Notes: generated by a model from the letters alone, not told the origin. 64,000 bases of DNA from Streptomyces sp. NRRL B-1140 (GCF_001280065.1 NZ_LGEA01000136.1:1-64000); one strand, 5' to 3'. Positions 21,929 to 29,810 are shown, counted from the first letter of the stretch. A program made the numbers and translations.

Positions 21929-22141
21929 ATGTCCTCCCGCCGCAGACTCTGCCCCGAGTGCCGCCGTGAGATCGCCGTCGTCGCCGGGCGGTACGCACGC
22001 CACGACCCGCCCGGCGCCCGCGAGCACGGCGAACTCACCTCGTGCCCGGGCTCCCGCCGCCAGGCCCGCCCGGGCCCGGAGCAGCCGTCCCTGGACGGCT
22101 ACACGGTCCCGGACTTCCCCGGCCAACTGCCCCTGTTCTAG
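21929..22141 (+). CDS. Small CxxC protein, function unknown
   Basis: A 70-residue basic protein. CPECRRE near residue 8 and a later single Cys (Cys39) could bind metal. The C-terminus ends in SLDGYTVPDFPGQLPLF, a hydrophobic motif that looks conserved. No ribosome site is evident (possible leaderless start). High GC3 supports coding. Confidence 0.55.
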   Translation: MSSRRRLCPECRREIAVVAGRYARHDPPGAREHGELTSCPGSRRQARPGPEQPSLDGYTVPDFPGQLPLF

Positions 22142-22180
22142 ATTTCTGCGAAGGGTCCCACGGGTCGTCGGCCGCGAACC

Positions 22181-22837
22181 TCAGTTCCCGGCCACCGACT
22201 TCACCGCCACGGACACCGGTACCGGACCGCTGATCAGCTCCAGGGTCAGCCCGGCGGTCGCCGACGTGTCCACCAACTCCGCCAGGACGGCGGCCACGTC
22301 GTCGCGCGGGATCGGACCGCGGCCCGTGCGCGCCTCCAGCCGTACGAGACCGGTGCCGGCGTCGTCGGTGAGCCGGCCGGGGCGCAGGATCGTCCAGTCC
22401 AGGGCGTCCAGGCCGCGCACGTACGCGTCCGCCTCGCCCTTGGCCCGCAGATACACGTCGAAGATCTCGTCACCCTGGTGACGCGGGTCGGCGCCCATGG
22501 ACGACACGATCACGAAGCGCCGCACGCCCGCCCTCACCGCCGCGTCCGCGAAGAGGACCGCCGCCGCCTTGTCCACCGTGTCCTTGCGGGCCGCCCCGCT
22601 GCCAGGCCCCGCGCCCGCCGCGAAGACCGCGGCGTCGGCGCCCCTGAGCCGCTCCGCGACCTCGTCGACGGACGCCGACTCCAGGTCGAGCACAGCCGGT
22701 TCGGCACCGGCCTGTCGCAGCTCGTCGGCCTGTTCGGCCTTCCGGATGATCCCGACTGCTTCGTCCCCGCGCGCGGCGAGCAGCCGCTCCAGCCGCAACG
22801 CGATCTGACCATGACCACCAGCGATGACAATGCGCAT
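22181..22837 (-). CDS. NAD(P)-binding atypical short-chain dehydrogenase
   Basis: A 218-residue Rossmann protein. IVIAGGHGQIALRLERLL near the N-terminus is the dinucleotide-binding glycine motif, and FVIVSSMGADPRHQ is the mid-domain serine strand. It resembles NAD(P)H-binding (NmrA/YwnB-like) epimerase-type proteins rather than classical YxxxK dehydrogenases. The start at 22837 puts the motif at residue 5; a longer frame to 22933 has no similarity. Substrate unknown. Confidence 0.85.
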   Translation of the reverse strand: MRIVIAGGHGQIALRLERLLAARGDEAVGIIRKAEQADELRQAGAEPAVLDLESASVDEVAERLRGADAAVFAAGAGPGSGAARKDTVDKAAAVLFADAAVRAGVRRFVIVSSMGADPRHQGDEIFDVYLRAKGEADAYVRGLDALDWTILRPGRLTDDAGTGLVRLEARTGRGPIPRDDVAAVLAELVDTSATAGLTLELISGPVPVSVAVKSVAGN

Positions 22838-22939
22838 GTCTTCGACCGTACGCCTCGACAGGACCCTCCGCCGCACGACTTGGGCCGCGTCCCACCGCCG
22901 GCCCGCGACACTTCCCCCCGCCCCAGGGCCCACCCCGGC

Positions 22940-24199
22940 CTACGACACCTCGCCCCGGCCCTGCCGCGGCAGCCCCAGTTCGACCGAGGCCGCCGAACTG
23001 CAGTACTCGCGCACCGCGCTGGTCCGCGCCACCACGCGCCCCTGGTGCACGACGATGCGGCTGTAGGCCAGGGACAGCACCCCCGCGAGCCGCTCCCCGC
23101 GCACCGCGAGCAGCTCCGCCGGGAAACCCGCCTCCACCCGCACCTCCGGCAGCCCCAGCACCGCCCGCGCCGAGGAGCTCACCGCGTCGTACGCCTCCTC
23201 GGGCGGCAACCCGTAGCGCGAGGCCAGCAGGAAGGCCGCCTCCAGGGGGTCTCCGCGTCCCACCGGGTTGGACACGTCCCGCAGCGCCCCGCTCCCGGCG
23301 GCCACCCGCACCCCGGCCGCGCGCAGCAGCCGTACCGGAGCCGCCCCGCGCCGGTCGACGCCGCCGCAGCCGCCCTGCGGCAGGCACGCCACGGCCACCC
23401 CGGCGGCCGCGAGCTGGTCGGCCGTCCGCGAGGCCACCTCGGAGGGCAGGCGGCCGAGGTCGCCGCACGGGCCGAGTGTCACCCCGGGGCGCAGTCCGCC
23501 CGCCATCGCGGCGAGCCGGGCGAGCCGGGCCGGGTCCCCGGCGTCCGTGTGCAGGTCGACGGGACAGCCGTGCTCGGAGGCCATCTCCAGGACCGCCTCC
23601 ACGTACCCCGCCGGATCCGGGTCGAGGTCCGGCCGGCCGCCCACCACCGAGGCGCCCATCTTCACCGCGTCCCGCAGCATCGCCAGCCCGTCCGCGCCGG
23701 CCACCCCGGTCAGCACCCGGGGCATCGCCACCGTCGTCAGCTCCGCGAGCCCGCGCAGTGCCCGCCGCGCCTGCAGCACGGCCGTCAGCGCGCCGAGACC
23801 CTGGACGTCACCCACGCGCACGTGCGCCCGCAGCGCCGTCGCCCCGTGCCCGAGCTGGAGCAGTGCGGCCTCCGTGGCCCGGCGCTGCACGTCCTGCGGC
23901 TCGTAGGAGACGGGCCCCTCGGTGTCGGCCGACAGGGCCGTGTCGGCGTGGGCGTGTGGCTCGGCAGGGGCCGGCAGCAGCAGATAGCCGCTGAGGTCCA
24001 CCCGTGCCCCGCACGCGCGCGTGCGGCCCGCTCCCAGGCTGCCGGCCGTGCCGACCGCCTCGATGCGCCCGCCGCACAGCCGTACGTCCACGGTCCGGCC
24101 GTCGGTGAGCCGCGCCCCGCACAGCAGCAGCGACGACGGGTCGGCCGGACCCGGCGAGGACGACGGGGGCGGTGGTGGCTGCGGCCGGCTGTCGGGCAT
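22940..24199 (-). CDS. Amidohydrolase-like protein (cytosine-deaminase fold), probably altered active site
   Basis: A 419-residue protein with a CodA-like layout. The first metal motif is intact (His82 and His84 in PHAHAD) and the third His is His217 in VDLHTDAGD. The position of the fourth, catalytic His (normally SHxxA after the strand) reads LGPCGDLG, and the metal Asp normally found as G[TH]D before the RDxxNPxG motif reads GSGALRD. So two of five active-site ligands look lost. The start at 24199 has GGAG five bases upstream; an ATG at 24244 is possible. The role is unknown; it may be a non-catalytic member. Confidence 0.75.
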   Translation of the reverse strand: MPDSRPQPPPPPSSSPGPADPSSLLLCGARLTDGRTVDVRLCGGRIEAVGTAGSLGAGRTRACGARVDLSGYLLLPAPAEPHAHADTALSADTEGPVSYEPQDVQRRATEAALLQLGHGATALRAHVRVGDVQGLGALTAVLQARRALRGLAELTTVAMPRVLTGVAGADGLAMLRDAVKMGASVVGGRPDLDPDPAGYVEAVLEMASEHGCPVDLHTDAGDPARLARLAAMAGGLRPGVTLGPCGDLGRLPSEVASRTADQLAAAGVAVACLPQGGCGGVDRRGAAPVRLLRAAGVRVAAGSGALRDVSNPVGRGDPLEAAFLLASRYGLPPEEAYDAVSSSARAVLGLPEVRVEAGFPAELLAVRGERLAGVLSLAYSRIVVHQGRVVARTSAVREYCSSAASVELGLPRQGRGEVS

Positions 24200-24426
24200 C
24201 GCACTCCAGGGGCTCGGGCTGCGCACGGGAGGACGCGTGATCACGCAGAGTGAGACGAGCCTAGGACGGCCTCACGCAACTGTCGGGGAGGAGCGCAATA
24301 GTCGTACTGGCGTGGTCCGCCCGTGGTGCGCCCACCGTCAGACCGGGTCCGTTCTGGGGCGGGAGGCGTTCACGGGGCTGCCGGGAGGACGGTTCGAGCG
24401 CCCGGGGCGGGGGCCTCGAAACGGAT

Positions 24427-24456
24427 TTGGGCGAACGGCGGCCGAGCGTGTAATGT
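24427..24456 (+). promoter_or_regulatory. Candidate promoter of the tRNA-Thr/tRNA-Met/rpmG unit
   Basis: TTGGGC (24427-24432) and TAATGT (24451-24456) with an 18-base spacer end 11 bases before the tRNA-Thr gene. The -10 is a good housekeeping-sigma match. Confidence 0.5.
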
Positions 24457-24467
24457 CTTCATCGCTC

Positions 24468-24540
24468 GCCCCAATAGCTCAGTCGGCAGAGCGTCTCCAT
24501 GGTAAGGAGAAGGTCAACGGTTCGATTCCGTTTTGGGGCT
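24468..24540 (+). tRNA. tRNA-Thr (GGT)
   Basis: A 73-base tRNA. Acceptor GCCCCAA pairs with TTGGGGC, anticodon loop ATGGTAA gives GGU, and the T arm contains GGTTCGATTCC. CCA is not encoded. Confidence 0.96.
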
Positions 24541-24585
24541 CTGGTGTGACTGGTTCCGTCGAGAGGCGGAGCCGGACCACATCAA

Positions 24586-24658
24586 AGCGGTGTAGCTCAG
24601 TCGGTAGAGCAAGCGGCTCATAATCGCTGTGTCACCGGTTCAAGTCCGGTCACCGCTA
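24586..24658 (+). tRNA. tRNA-Met (CAT), elongator
   Basis: A 73-base tRNA. Acceptor AGCGGTG pairs fully with CACCGCT, which rules out an initiator type (unpaired first base). Anticodon loop CTCATAA. It lies 45 bases after tRNA-Thr and 89 bases before rpmG, so one transcript is likely. Confidence 0.95.
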
Positions 24659-24747
24659 CTCTTAGTAGCCGATTGCGGGGTCGGTCCTTCGATCGGCTAC
24701 TCTTTCTTGCGTTAAATAGTCCATCCGTTCGTCTTAGGAGCACTCAC

Positions 24748-24912
24748 GTGGCTGCCACCGACGTCCGCCCGAAGATCACGCTGGCCTGCGTGGAGTGCAA
24801 GGAGCGGAACTACATCACCAAGAAGAACCGGCGTAACAACCCGGACCGTCTTGAGATGAAGAAGCACTGCCCGCGTTGCAACGCGCACACCGCGCACCGC
24901 GAGACGCGATAA
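24748..24912 (+). CDS. rpmG: Large ribosomal subunit protein bL33
   Basis: A 54-residue L33 with both zinc pairs (CVEC and CPRC), so the zinc-binding C+ form. The GTG start has TAGGAG eight bases upstream. It follows the tRNA-Thr/tRNA-Met pair. Confidence 0.96.
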   Translation: MAATDVRPKITLACVECKERNYITKKNRRNNPDRLEMKKHCPRCNAHTAHRETR

Positions 24913-25020
24913 ATCAGGCTCGTACACGAGGCCGTTCCCGAGTGATCGGGGACGGCCTCGCGTCGTTGAGGTACCCGTACCGGTCAGTAGAGCTGCAGAG
25001 CTACCAGGAGGTGCCGAGCC

Positions 25021-25473
25021 ATGGCGCTCGACCAGTCCTTCGTGGGGCGGACGTACCCGCCCACCGCGCCCTACGAGGTGGGCCGGGAGAAGATCCGTGA
25101 GTTCGCCGAGGCGGTCGGGGACGACAACCCGGCGTACACGGACGCGGAGGCCGCCAAGGCGCTCGGCCACCCCGACGTGATCGCTCCGCCGACCTTCGTC
25201 TTCGCGATCACCTTCAAGGCCGCGGGCCAGGTCGTCCAGGACCCGCAGCTCGGCCTGGACTACAGCCGCGTCGTGCACGGCGACCAGAAGTTCTCCTACC
25301 GCCGCCCGGTCCGCGCCGGCGACCGGCTCTCGGTCACCTCGACCATCGAGGCGATCAAGTCTCTCGCGGGCAACGACATCGTGGACATCCGCGGCGAGGT
25401 GCACGACGAGGCCGGCGAGCACGTCGTGACCGCCTGGACCAAGCTCGTGGCCCGCGCGGCCGAGGAGGCGTGA
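25021..25473 (+). CDS. MaoC-like HadA-type dehydratase subunit (UPF0336)
   Basis: A 150-residue hot-dog protein of the UPF0336/HadA type. The position of the hydratase signature reads GDDNPAYTD, with Tyr where the catalytic His of MaoC hydratases would be, as expected for the non-catalytic substrate-binding partner. AGGAGGTG lies nine bases upstream. With the next gene it should form a (3R)-hydroxyacyl-ACP dehydratase heterodimer, as HadAB does in mycobacteria. Which acyl chain it serves in this organism is not known from the sequence. Confidence 0.88.
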   Translation: MALDQSFVGRTYPPTAPYEVGREKIREFAEAVGDDNPAYTDAEAAKALGHPDVIAPPTFVFAITFKAAGQVVQDPQLGLDYSRVVHGDQKFSYRRPVRAGDRLSVTSTIEAIKSLAGNDIVDIRGEVHDEAGEHVVTAWTKLVARAAEEA

Positions 25474-25480
25474 GCGACCC

Positions 25481-25909
25481 ATGACCGCGAAGATCTCCTA
25501 CGCCGACGTCGAGGTCGGCACCGAACTGCCCGCCCGGACCTTCCCCGTGACCCGCGAGACCCTCGTCAAGTACGCGGGTGCCTCCGGTGACTTCAACCCG
25601 ATCCACTGGAACGAGAAGTTCGCCAAGGAGGTCGGCCTGCCGGACGTCATCGCGCACGGCATGTTCACCATGGCCGAGGCGATCCGGGTGGTCACCGACT
25701 GGACCGGCGATCCGGGCGCGGTCGTCGAGTACGGCGTCCGCTTCACCAAGCCGGTCGTGGTCCCGAACGACGACCAGGGCGCCGTGATCGAGGTGGCCGG
25801 CAAGGTCGCCGTCAAGCTCGACGACAACACCGTCCGCGTGGACCTGACGGCGACCAGCGCCGGGCAGAAGGTCCTCGGCATGTCCCGGGCGGTCGTCCGG
25901 CTGGCCTGA
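25481..25909 (+). CDS. MaoC-like HadB-type catalytic dehydratase subunit
   Basis: A 142-residue hot-dog protein with the complete hydratase 2 motif: Asp37 and His42 in GDFNPIHWNE, followed by GLPDVIAHGMF. It is the catalytic partner of the HadA-like protein seven bases upstream. Together they complement each other: the first has the lid fold without the His, this one has the dyad. Confidence 0.9.
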   Translation: MTAKISYADVEVGTELPARTFPVTRETLVKYAGASGDFNPIHWNEKFAKEVGLPDVIAHGMFTMAEAIRVVTDWTGDPGAVVEYGVRFTKPVVVPNDDQGAVIEVAGKVAVKLDDNTVRVDLTATSAGQKVLGMSRAVVRLA

Positions 25910-25917
25910 GGCGGTTC

Positions 25918-25951
25918 GCGACATCACGTGATGCGCGACATCACGTGATGC
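25918..25951. repeat. Tandem 17-base repeat, each with a 12-base palindrome
   Basis: Two exact copies of GCGACATCACGTGATGC lie end to end (25918-25934, 25935-25951), each holding the perfect palindrome CATCACGTGATG. They start eight bases after the HadB-like stop and ten bases before a terminator. They could be paired protein-binding sites or alternative mRNA hairpins. Confidence 0.85.
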
Positions 25952-25960
25952 ACAGCAACA

Positions 25961-25997
25961 CGTAAGGGGCGCTCGCCGCAGCGGGGCGCCCCTTACG
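25961..25997 (+). terminator. Terminator of the had-like operon
   Basis: CGTAAGGGGCG (25961-25971) pairs perfectly with CGCCCCTTACG (25987-25997) around a 15-base loop. It separates the dehydratase pair from the tetR promoter. Confidence 0.85.
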
Positions 25998-26019
25998 CAT
26001 CGAGGGAGCCAAGCACCGC

Positions 26020-26048
26020 TTGACAGAGTTAGTGATTGAGTACTAACT
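26020..26048 (+). promoter_or_regulatory. tetR promoter with overlapping operator
   Basis: A perfect -35 TTGACA (26020-26025) and a -10 near TACTAA (26041-26046) overlap the inverted repeat AGTTAGT-N8-ACTAACT (26027-26048). The same half-site and spacing recur before the MFS gene. Autorepression by the TetR protein is the simplest reading. The transcript would start within a few bases of the ATG. Confidence 0.75.
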
Positions 26049-26056
26049 TCACTTTC

Positions 26057-26611
26057 ATGGCCAGGATGAGTGCGGAAGAGCGACGCGAGAGCGTCATCCG
26101 GGCGGCGACGACCGAGTTCGCCCGCGGCGGCTACCACGGCACCTCGACCGAGGCGATCGCCCGCCGGGTCGGCGTCTCGCAGCCGTATCTCTTCCGGCTG
26201 TTCCCGGGCAAGAAGGCGATCTTCCTGGCGGCTGCCGAGCGGTGCGTCGAGGACACCATCCGGATGTTCGCGGAGGCGGCCGAAGGGCTGGATGGCGAGG
26301 AAGCCCGCCATGCCATGGGCGGGGCGTACATCGAGACCATCTCCGAGCAGCCCGAGCGGCTGATGATGCAGATGCAGATGTATCTCGCCGTGGCGGCCGC
26401 CGAGGAGGAGGGGGACCACGAGTTCGGTGAGGCCGTGCGTGCGGGCTGGATGCGGCTGTGGGACACCATCCACCTGCCGCTGGGCGCCGACGCTCACGAG
26501 ACGACGACGTTCCTCGCGCAGGGCATGCTGATCAACTGCCTGGTGGCCATGGGTTTCCCGGCCGAGCACCGGGTCTGGGCGGGGCTGGGTGCGCCGGAGT
26601 CGGACGGCTGA
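26057..26611 (+). CDS. TetR-family repressor of the adjacent exporter
   Basis: A 184-residue regulator. The N-terminal helix-turn-helix runs from about residue 8 to 52 (TTEFARGGYHGTSTEAIARR, then VGVSQPYLFRLFPGKKAIF). The C-terminal ligand domain has a Met-rich stretch (RLMMQMQMY). ATG 26057 is chosen; 26066 is an alternative and neither has a clear ribosome site, consistent with a leaderless or near-leaderless mRNA. It lies upstream of an MFS drug exporter, with matching operators before both genes, so it very likely represses both. The inducer is unknown. Confidence 0.9.
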   Translation: MARMSAEERRESVIRAATTEFARGGYHGTSTEAIARRVGVSQPYLFRLFPGKKAIFLAAAERCVEDTIRMFAEAAEGLDGEEARHAMGGAYIETISEQPERLMMQMQMYLAVAAAEEEGDHEFGEAVRAGWMRLWDTIHLPLGADAHETTTFLAQGMLINCLVAMGFPAEHRVWAGLGAPESDG

Positions 26612-26652
26612 CACAGCAAGGTGAGGAGTCAGGCCCTTTTCATGACCTCGAA

Positions 26653-26674
26653 AGTTAGTAATCAATAACTAATC
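26653..26674 (+). promoter_or_regulatory. Second TetR operator, before the MFS gene
   Basis: AGTTAGT-N8-ACTAATC has the same half-site, spacer and flanks as the operator at 26027-26048, with a mismatch only at the outer right end. It lies 29 bases before the exporter start. Confidence 0.78.
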
Positions 26675-26703
26675 GATCACGGCACACACTCCATGGGGGA
26701 GCG

Positions 26704-28140
26704 ATGTCACAGCAGACCGCACGTCGCGGGGGAGCCGCCTGGGCCCTCGTCATCACCAGCGTCGCCGGGTTCATGGCGGCCCTCGACAACCTCGTCGTCA
26801 CCACCGCCCTGCCCTCCATCCGCGAGGATCTGGGCGGCGGACTGCACGACCTGGAATGGACGGTGAGCGCCTACACGCTCACCTTCGCCGTCCTGCTGAT
26901 GTTCGGCGCGGCCCTCGGCGACCGCTTCGGCCGCCGCAGGCTGTTCACCGCCGGGCTCACCGTCTTCACCGGCGCCTCCGCCGCCGCGGCCATGGCACCC
27001 GGCATCGACTCCCTGATCGCCGCCCGGGCGGTCCAGGGCGCGGGTGCGGCGGTGATGATGCCGCTGACGCTCACCCTGCTCACCGCCGCAGTACCCGCCG
27101 CCAAGCGAGGCATGGCGTACGGCATCTGGGGCGCGGTCAACGGACTCGCCGTGGCATCCGGGCCGCTCGTCGGCGGCTCCCTGACCGAACACATCTCCTG
27201 GCAGTGGATCTTCTGGCTGAACGTCCCGCTCGGCCTGGCCCTGCTCCCGCTCGCCCGCCTGCGCCTCGCCGAGTCCCACGGCACCGGAGCCCCGCTCGAC
27301 GTCCCCGGCACCCTGCTCGCCAGCAGCGGTCTCTTCGGCATCGTCTACGGCCTGGTCCGCGGCCCCGTCGACGGCTGGACCGGCGGCATGGTCCTCACGG
27401 GCCTCTTCGCCGGCACCGCGCTGCTGACCGGCTTCGTCCTCTACAGCGTCCGCGCCAAGAACCCCATGCTCCCGATGCGGCTGTTCCGCTCCCGGGCGTT
27501 CGCCGGCGTCAACGCGGCCAGCCTGCTGATGTTCCTCGGCATGTTCGGCTCGATCTTCCTGCTCAGCCAGTACATGCAGGGCGTCCTCGGCTACTCGCCC
27601 ACGGAGGCGGGCCTGAGGATGCTGCCCTGGACCGGCATGCCGATGCTGGTCGCCCCCATCGCCGGCCTCCTGGCCGACCGCATCGGCGGCCGCCCGGTCG
27701 TCGCCACGGGTCTGTTCCTGCAGGCCATGGGCCTCGGCTACATGTCGGTCGTGGCCACCACGGACGCCTCCTACGCCGCCCAGCTGCCCGCCCTGATCAT
27801 CAGCGGCGTCGGCATGGCCCTGTTCTTCGCCCCCGCCTCCCATCTGGTGATGTCCAGCGTGCGGCCGTCGGAGCAGGGCATCGCCTCCGGTGCCAACAAC
27901 GCCCTGCGCGAGGTGGGCGGGGCGCTCGGCATCGCCGTCATGGCCTCGATCTTCGCGGCCCAGGGCGGCTACGACACCGGCCAGACGTTCGTCGACGGCA
28001 TGCGGCCCGCCCTGGTGACGGGGTCCGCGGTGGTCGCCCTCGCGGGCATCGCCGCCCTGCTGATACCGACCCGGCGGCACACCGAGCGGCAGGCGGCCCC
28101 GGCCGAACCGGCACCGGTACTGGAGACGGCCGCCCACTGA
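26704..28140 (+). CDS. MFS exporter, DHA2 (EmrB/QacA) family
   Basis: A 478-residue membrane protein with about 14 helices. Motif D1 (FMAALDNLVVTTALPSI) with the membrane Asp, motif A (GDRFGRRRLF), motif B region (ARAVQGAGAAVMMPL) and motif C (ASGPLVGGSLTE) identify a drug:proton antiporter of the 14-helix DHA2 group. GGGGGAG precedes the ATG. Control by the upstream TetR through the operator at 26653 is likely. The native substrate cannot be deduced. Confidence 0.93.
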   Translation: MSQQTARRGGAAWALVITSVAGFMAALDNLVVTTALPSIREDLGGGLHDLEWTVSAYTLTFAVLLMFGAALGDRFGRRRLFTAGLTVFTGASAAAAMAPGIDSLIAARAVQGAGAAVMMPLTLTLLTAAVPAAKRGMAYGIWGAVNGLAVASGPLVGGSLTEHISWQWIFWLNVPLGLALLPLARLRLAESHGTGAPLDVPGTLLASSGLFGIVYGLVRGPVDGWTGGMVLTGLFAGTALLTGFVLYSVRAKNPMLPMRLFRSRAFAGVNAASLLMFLGMFGSIFLLSQYMQGVLGYSPTEAGLRMLPWTGMPMLVAPIAGLLADRIGGRPVVATGLFLQAMGLGYMSVVATTDASYAAQLPALIISGVGMALFFAPASHLVMSSVRPSEQGIASGANNALREVGGALGIAVMASIFAAQGGYDTGQTFVDGMRPALVTGSAVVALAGIAALLIPTRRHTERQAAPAEPAPVLETAAH

Positions 28141-28170
28141 CCCCCCAGGACCCCGACAAGGAGAAGCGGC

Positions 28171-28551
28171 ATGCCCACTCTTCCCTGGACCGTCCCGAAC
28201 ACCCCGCCCCACGACACCGAGGTGCACGTCTTCGCCTCCCGCTTCGAGACCCGCACGCTGTGGGGAGCGCTGAAGTTCCTCGCCGGGACGCCCGCCGTCT
28301 GGCGGCAGGTCCGCCGCAGCCCCGGCGCCTACGGAGCGACCCTGAGGGCGAAGCCCCTGAAGCGCACCTTCTGGACCCTGTCGGCCTGGGAGTCCAAGGA
28401 CGCGCTGCACGCCTTCGTCCGCGCCGGTGCCCACGGCCCGGCCTCCCGGGGCCTGGCCCCGCAGATGAAGGACGCGGCCTTCACCACCTGGCAGGTGAGC
28501 AGCGACGACCTCCCCCTCTCCTGGTCCGAGGCGCTCCGCCGCCTGTCCTGA
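28171..28551 (+). CDS. DUF3291-like protein
   Basis: A 126-residue soluble protein with the dimeric alpha/beta barrel pattern of DUF3291/ABM-like proteins: paired strands around VHVFASRFET and a mid-segment FWTLSAWESKDALHAFV. AAGGAG lies before the ATG. It starts 30 bases after the exporter and has no separate promoter visible, so it is probably co-expressed and under the same TetR. Family members often act on or bind small hydrophobic molecules, but no activity can be assigned. Confidence 0.8.
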   Translation: MPTLPWTVPNTPPHDTEVHVFASRFETRTLWGALKFLAGTPAVWRQVRRSPGAYGATLRAKPLKRTFWTLSAWESKDALHAFVRAGAHGPASRGLAPQMKDAAFTTWQVSSDDLPLSWSEALRRLS

Positions 28552-28566
28552 CAAGCACCACGCGCG

Positions 28567-28601
28567 CGTGCGGCCCCGTCCTCCGGGAACGGGGCCGCAC
28601 G
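28567..28601 (+). terminator. Terminator after the exporter operon
   Basis: CGTGCGGCCCCGT (28567-28579) pairs perfectly with ACGGGGCCGCACG (28589-28601) around a nine-base loop. It isolates the TetR-controlled unit from murB. Confidence 0.9.
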
Positions 28602-28633
28602 CACGTGTGCCCGGCGCCGTCAGTGCCGTCTCG

Positions 28634-28649
28634 TACGCTTGGGCCCGTG
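28634..28649 (+). promoter_or_regulatory. Likely leaderless murB promoter
   Basis: A TACGCT -10 hexamer (28634-28639) ends seven bases before the murB GTG, and no Shine-Dalgarno sequence precedes the start. Transcription should begin at or next to the start codon. Confidence 0.55.
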
Positions 28650-29702
28650 CAGGAACTCCACGACGCCCCCCTCGCCCCGCTGACGACCTTCCGGCTGGGC
28701 GGCCCCGCGACCCGGCTGCTCACCGCCACGACGGACGACGAGGTGATCGCCGCCGTCCGCGAAGCCGACGAGGCGGGCACCCCGCTGCTGCTCATCGGCG
28801 GCGGCTCCAACCTGGTCATCGGCGACAAGGGCTTCGACGGCACCGCCCTCGTCATCGCCACGAAGGGCTTCTCCCTCGACGGCACGAGCCTGGAGCTCGC
28901 GGCCGGTGAGATCTGGACCGACGCGGTCGCCCGTACGGTCGAGGCGGGCCTGGCGGGCATTGAATGCCTGGCCGGCATCCCCGGCTCGGCGGGCGCGACC
29001 CCCATCCAGAACGTCGGAGCGTACGGCCAGGAGGTCTCCGCCACGATCACCGAGGTCGTCGCCTACGACCGCCGCACCGGCGACACGGTCACGCTGGCCA
29101 ACGAGGACTGCGCCTTCTCCTACCGCCACAGCCGCTTCAAGTCCGACCCCGAGCGGTACGTGGTCCTGCGTGTCCGCTTCTCCCTGGAGGACGCCGAGGG
29201 CCTGTCCGCCCCCCTCCGGTACGCCGAGACGGCCCGTGCCCTCGGTGTGGAACCGGGCGATCGCGTCCCCCTCGCGCAGGCCCGTGAGACGGTGCTCAAG
29301 CTGCGCGCCGGCAAGGGCATGGTCCTGGACCCCGAGGACCACGACACCTGGTCGGCGGGCTCCTTCTTCACCAACCCGATCCTCACGGACACGGACTTCG
29401 AGACGTTCCGCACCCGCGTCCGCGACCGGCTCGGCGACGGGGTGGAGCCCCCGGCGTACCCGGCCGGCGAGGGCCGCACCAAGACCTCCGCGGCCTGGCT
29501 GATCGACAAGTCCGGCTTCACCAAGGGCTACGGCGACGGCCCGGCCCGCATCTCCACCAAGCACACCCTGGCGCTGACGAACCGCGGCAGCGCGACGACC
29601 GAGGACCTCCTCGCGCTGGCCCGCGAGGTCGTGGCCGGCGTCCACGAGGCGTTCGGCATCACCCTGGTCAACGAGCCGGTGACGGTGGGAGTCAGCCTGT
29701 AG
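28647..29702 (+). CDS. murB: UDP-N-acetylmuramate dehydrogenase
   Basis: A 351-residue FAD enzyme that reduces UDP-GlcNAc-enolpyruvate to UDP-MurNAc in peptidoglycan synthesis. The FAD-binding core has IGGGSNLVIGDKGFDG (about residues 50-65) and IPGSAGATPIQNVGAYGQE. SYRHSRFK holds the conserved Arg160, and SAGSFFTNP the catalytic Ser near 239. It is a type I-like long MurB. The GTG start agrees with the family N-terminus (APLAPLTTFRLGGPA). Confidence 0.95.
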   Translation: MQELHDAPLAPLTTFRLGGPATRLLTATTDDEVIAAVREADEAGTPLLLIGGGSNLVIGDKGFDGTALVIATKGFSLDGTSLELAAGEIWTDAVARTVEAGLAGIECLAGIPGSAGATPIQNVGAYGQEVSATITEVVAYDRRTGDTVTLANEDCAFSYRHSRFKSDPERYVVLRVRFSLEDAEGLSAPLRYAETARALGVEPGDRVPLAQARETVLKLRAGKGMVLDPEDHDTWSAGSFFTNPILTDTDFETFRTRVRDRLGDGVEPPAYPAGEGRTKTSAAWLIDKSGFTKGYGDGPARISTKHTLALTNRGSATTEDLLALAREVVAGVHEAFGITLVNEPVTVGVSL

Positions 29703-29753
29703 GTACCCGGCGTCGGGGCTGAGATCGGGTGGGTCCGCGGCCCCGGCGGAACG

Positions 29754-29802
29754 GGGTGCCTCCCCCGAGCTCTCGGCTTCGCTCGAGCAGGGGGGACCCC
29801 CA
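29754..29802. repeat. Streptomyces intergenic repeat element
   Basis: The segment contains GAGCTCTCGGCTTCGCTCGA flanked by CCCCC and GGGGGG runs and then ACCCCC, forming an imperfect hairpin. I recognise this as a sequence that occurs many times in intergenic DNA of Streptomyces genomes. It lies in the gap between convergent murB and add. Confidence 0.65.
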
Positions 29803-29810
29803 CGCCCACC

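Noticed and set aside
25918..25951. Insertion-sequence ends or att site
   Set aside because: No transposase or integrase is near and the repeats are adjacent rather than flanking anything.
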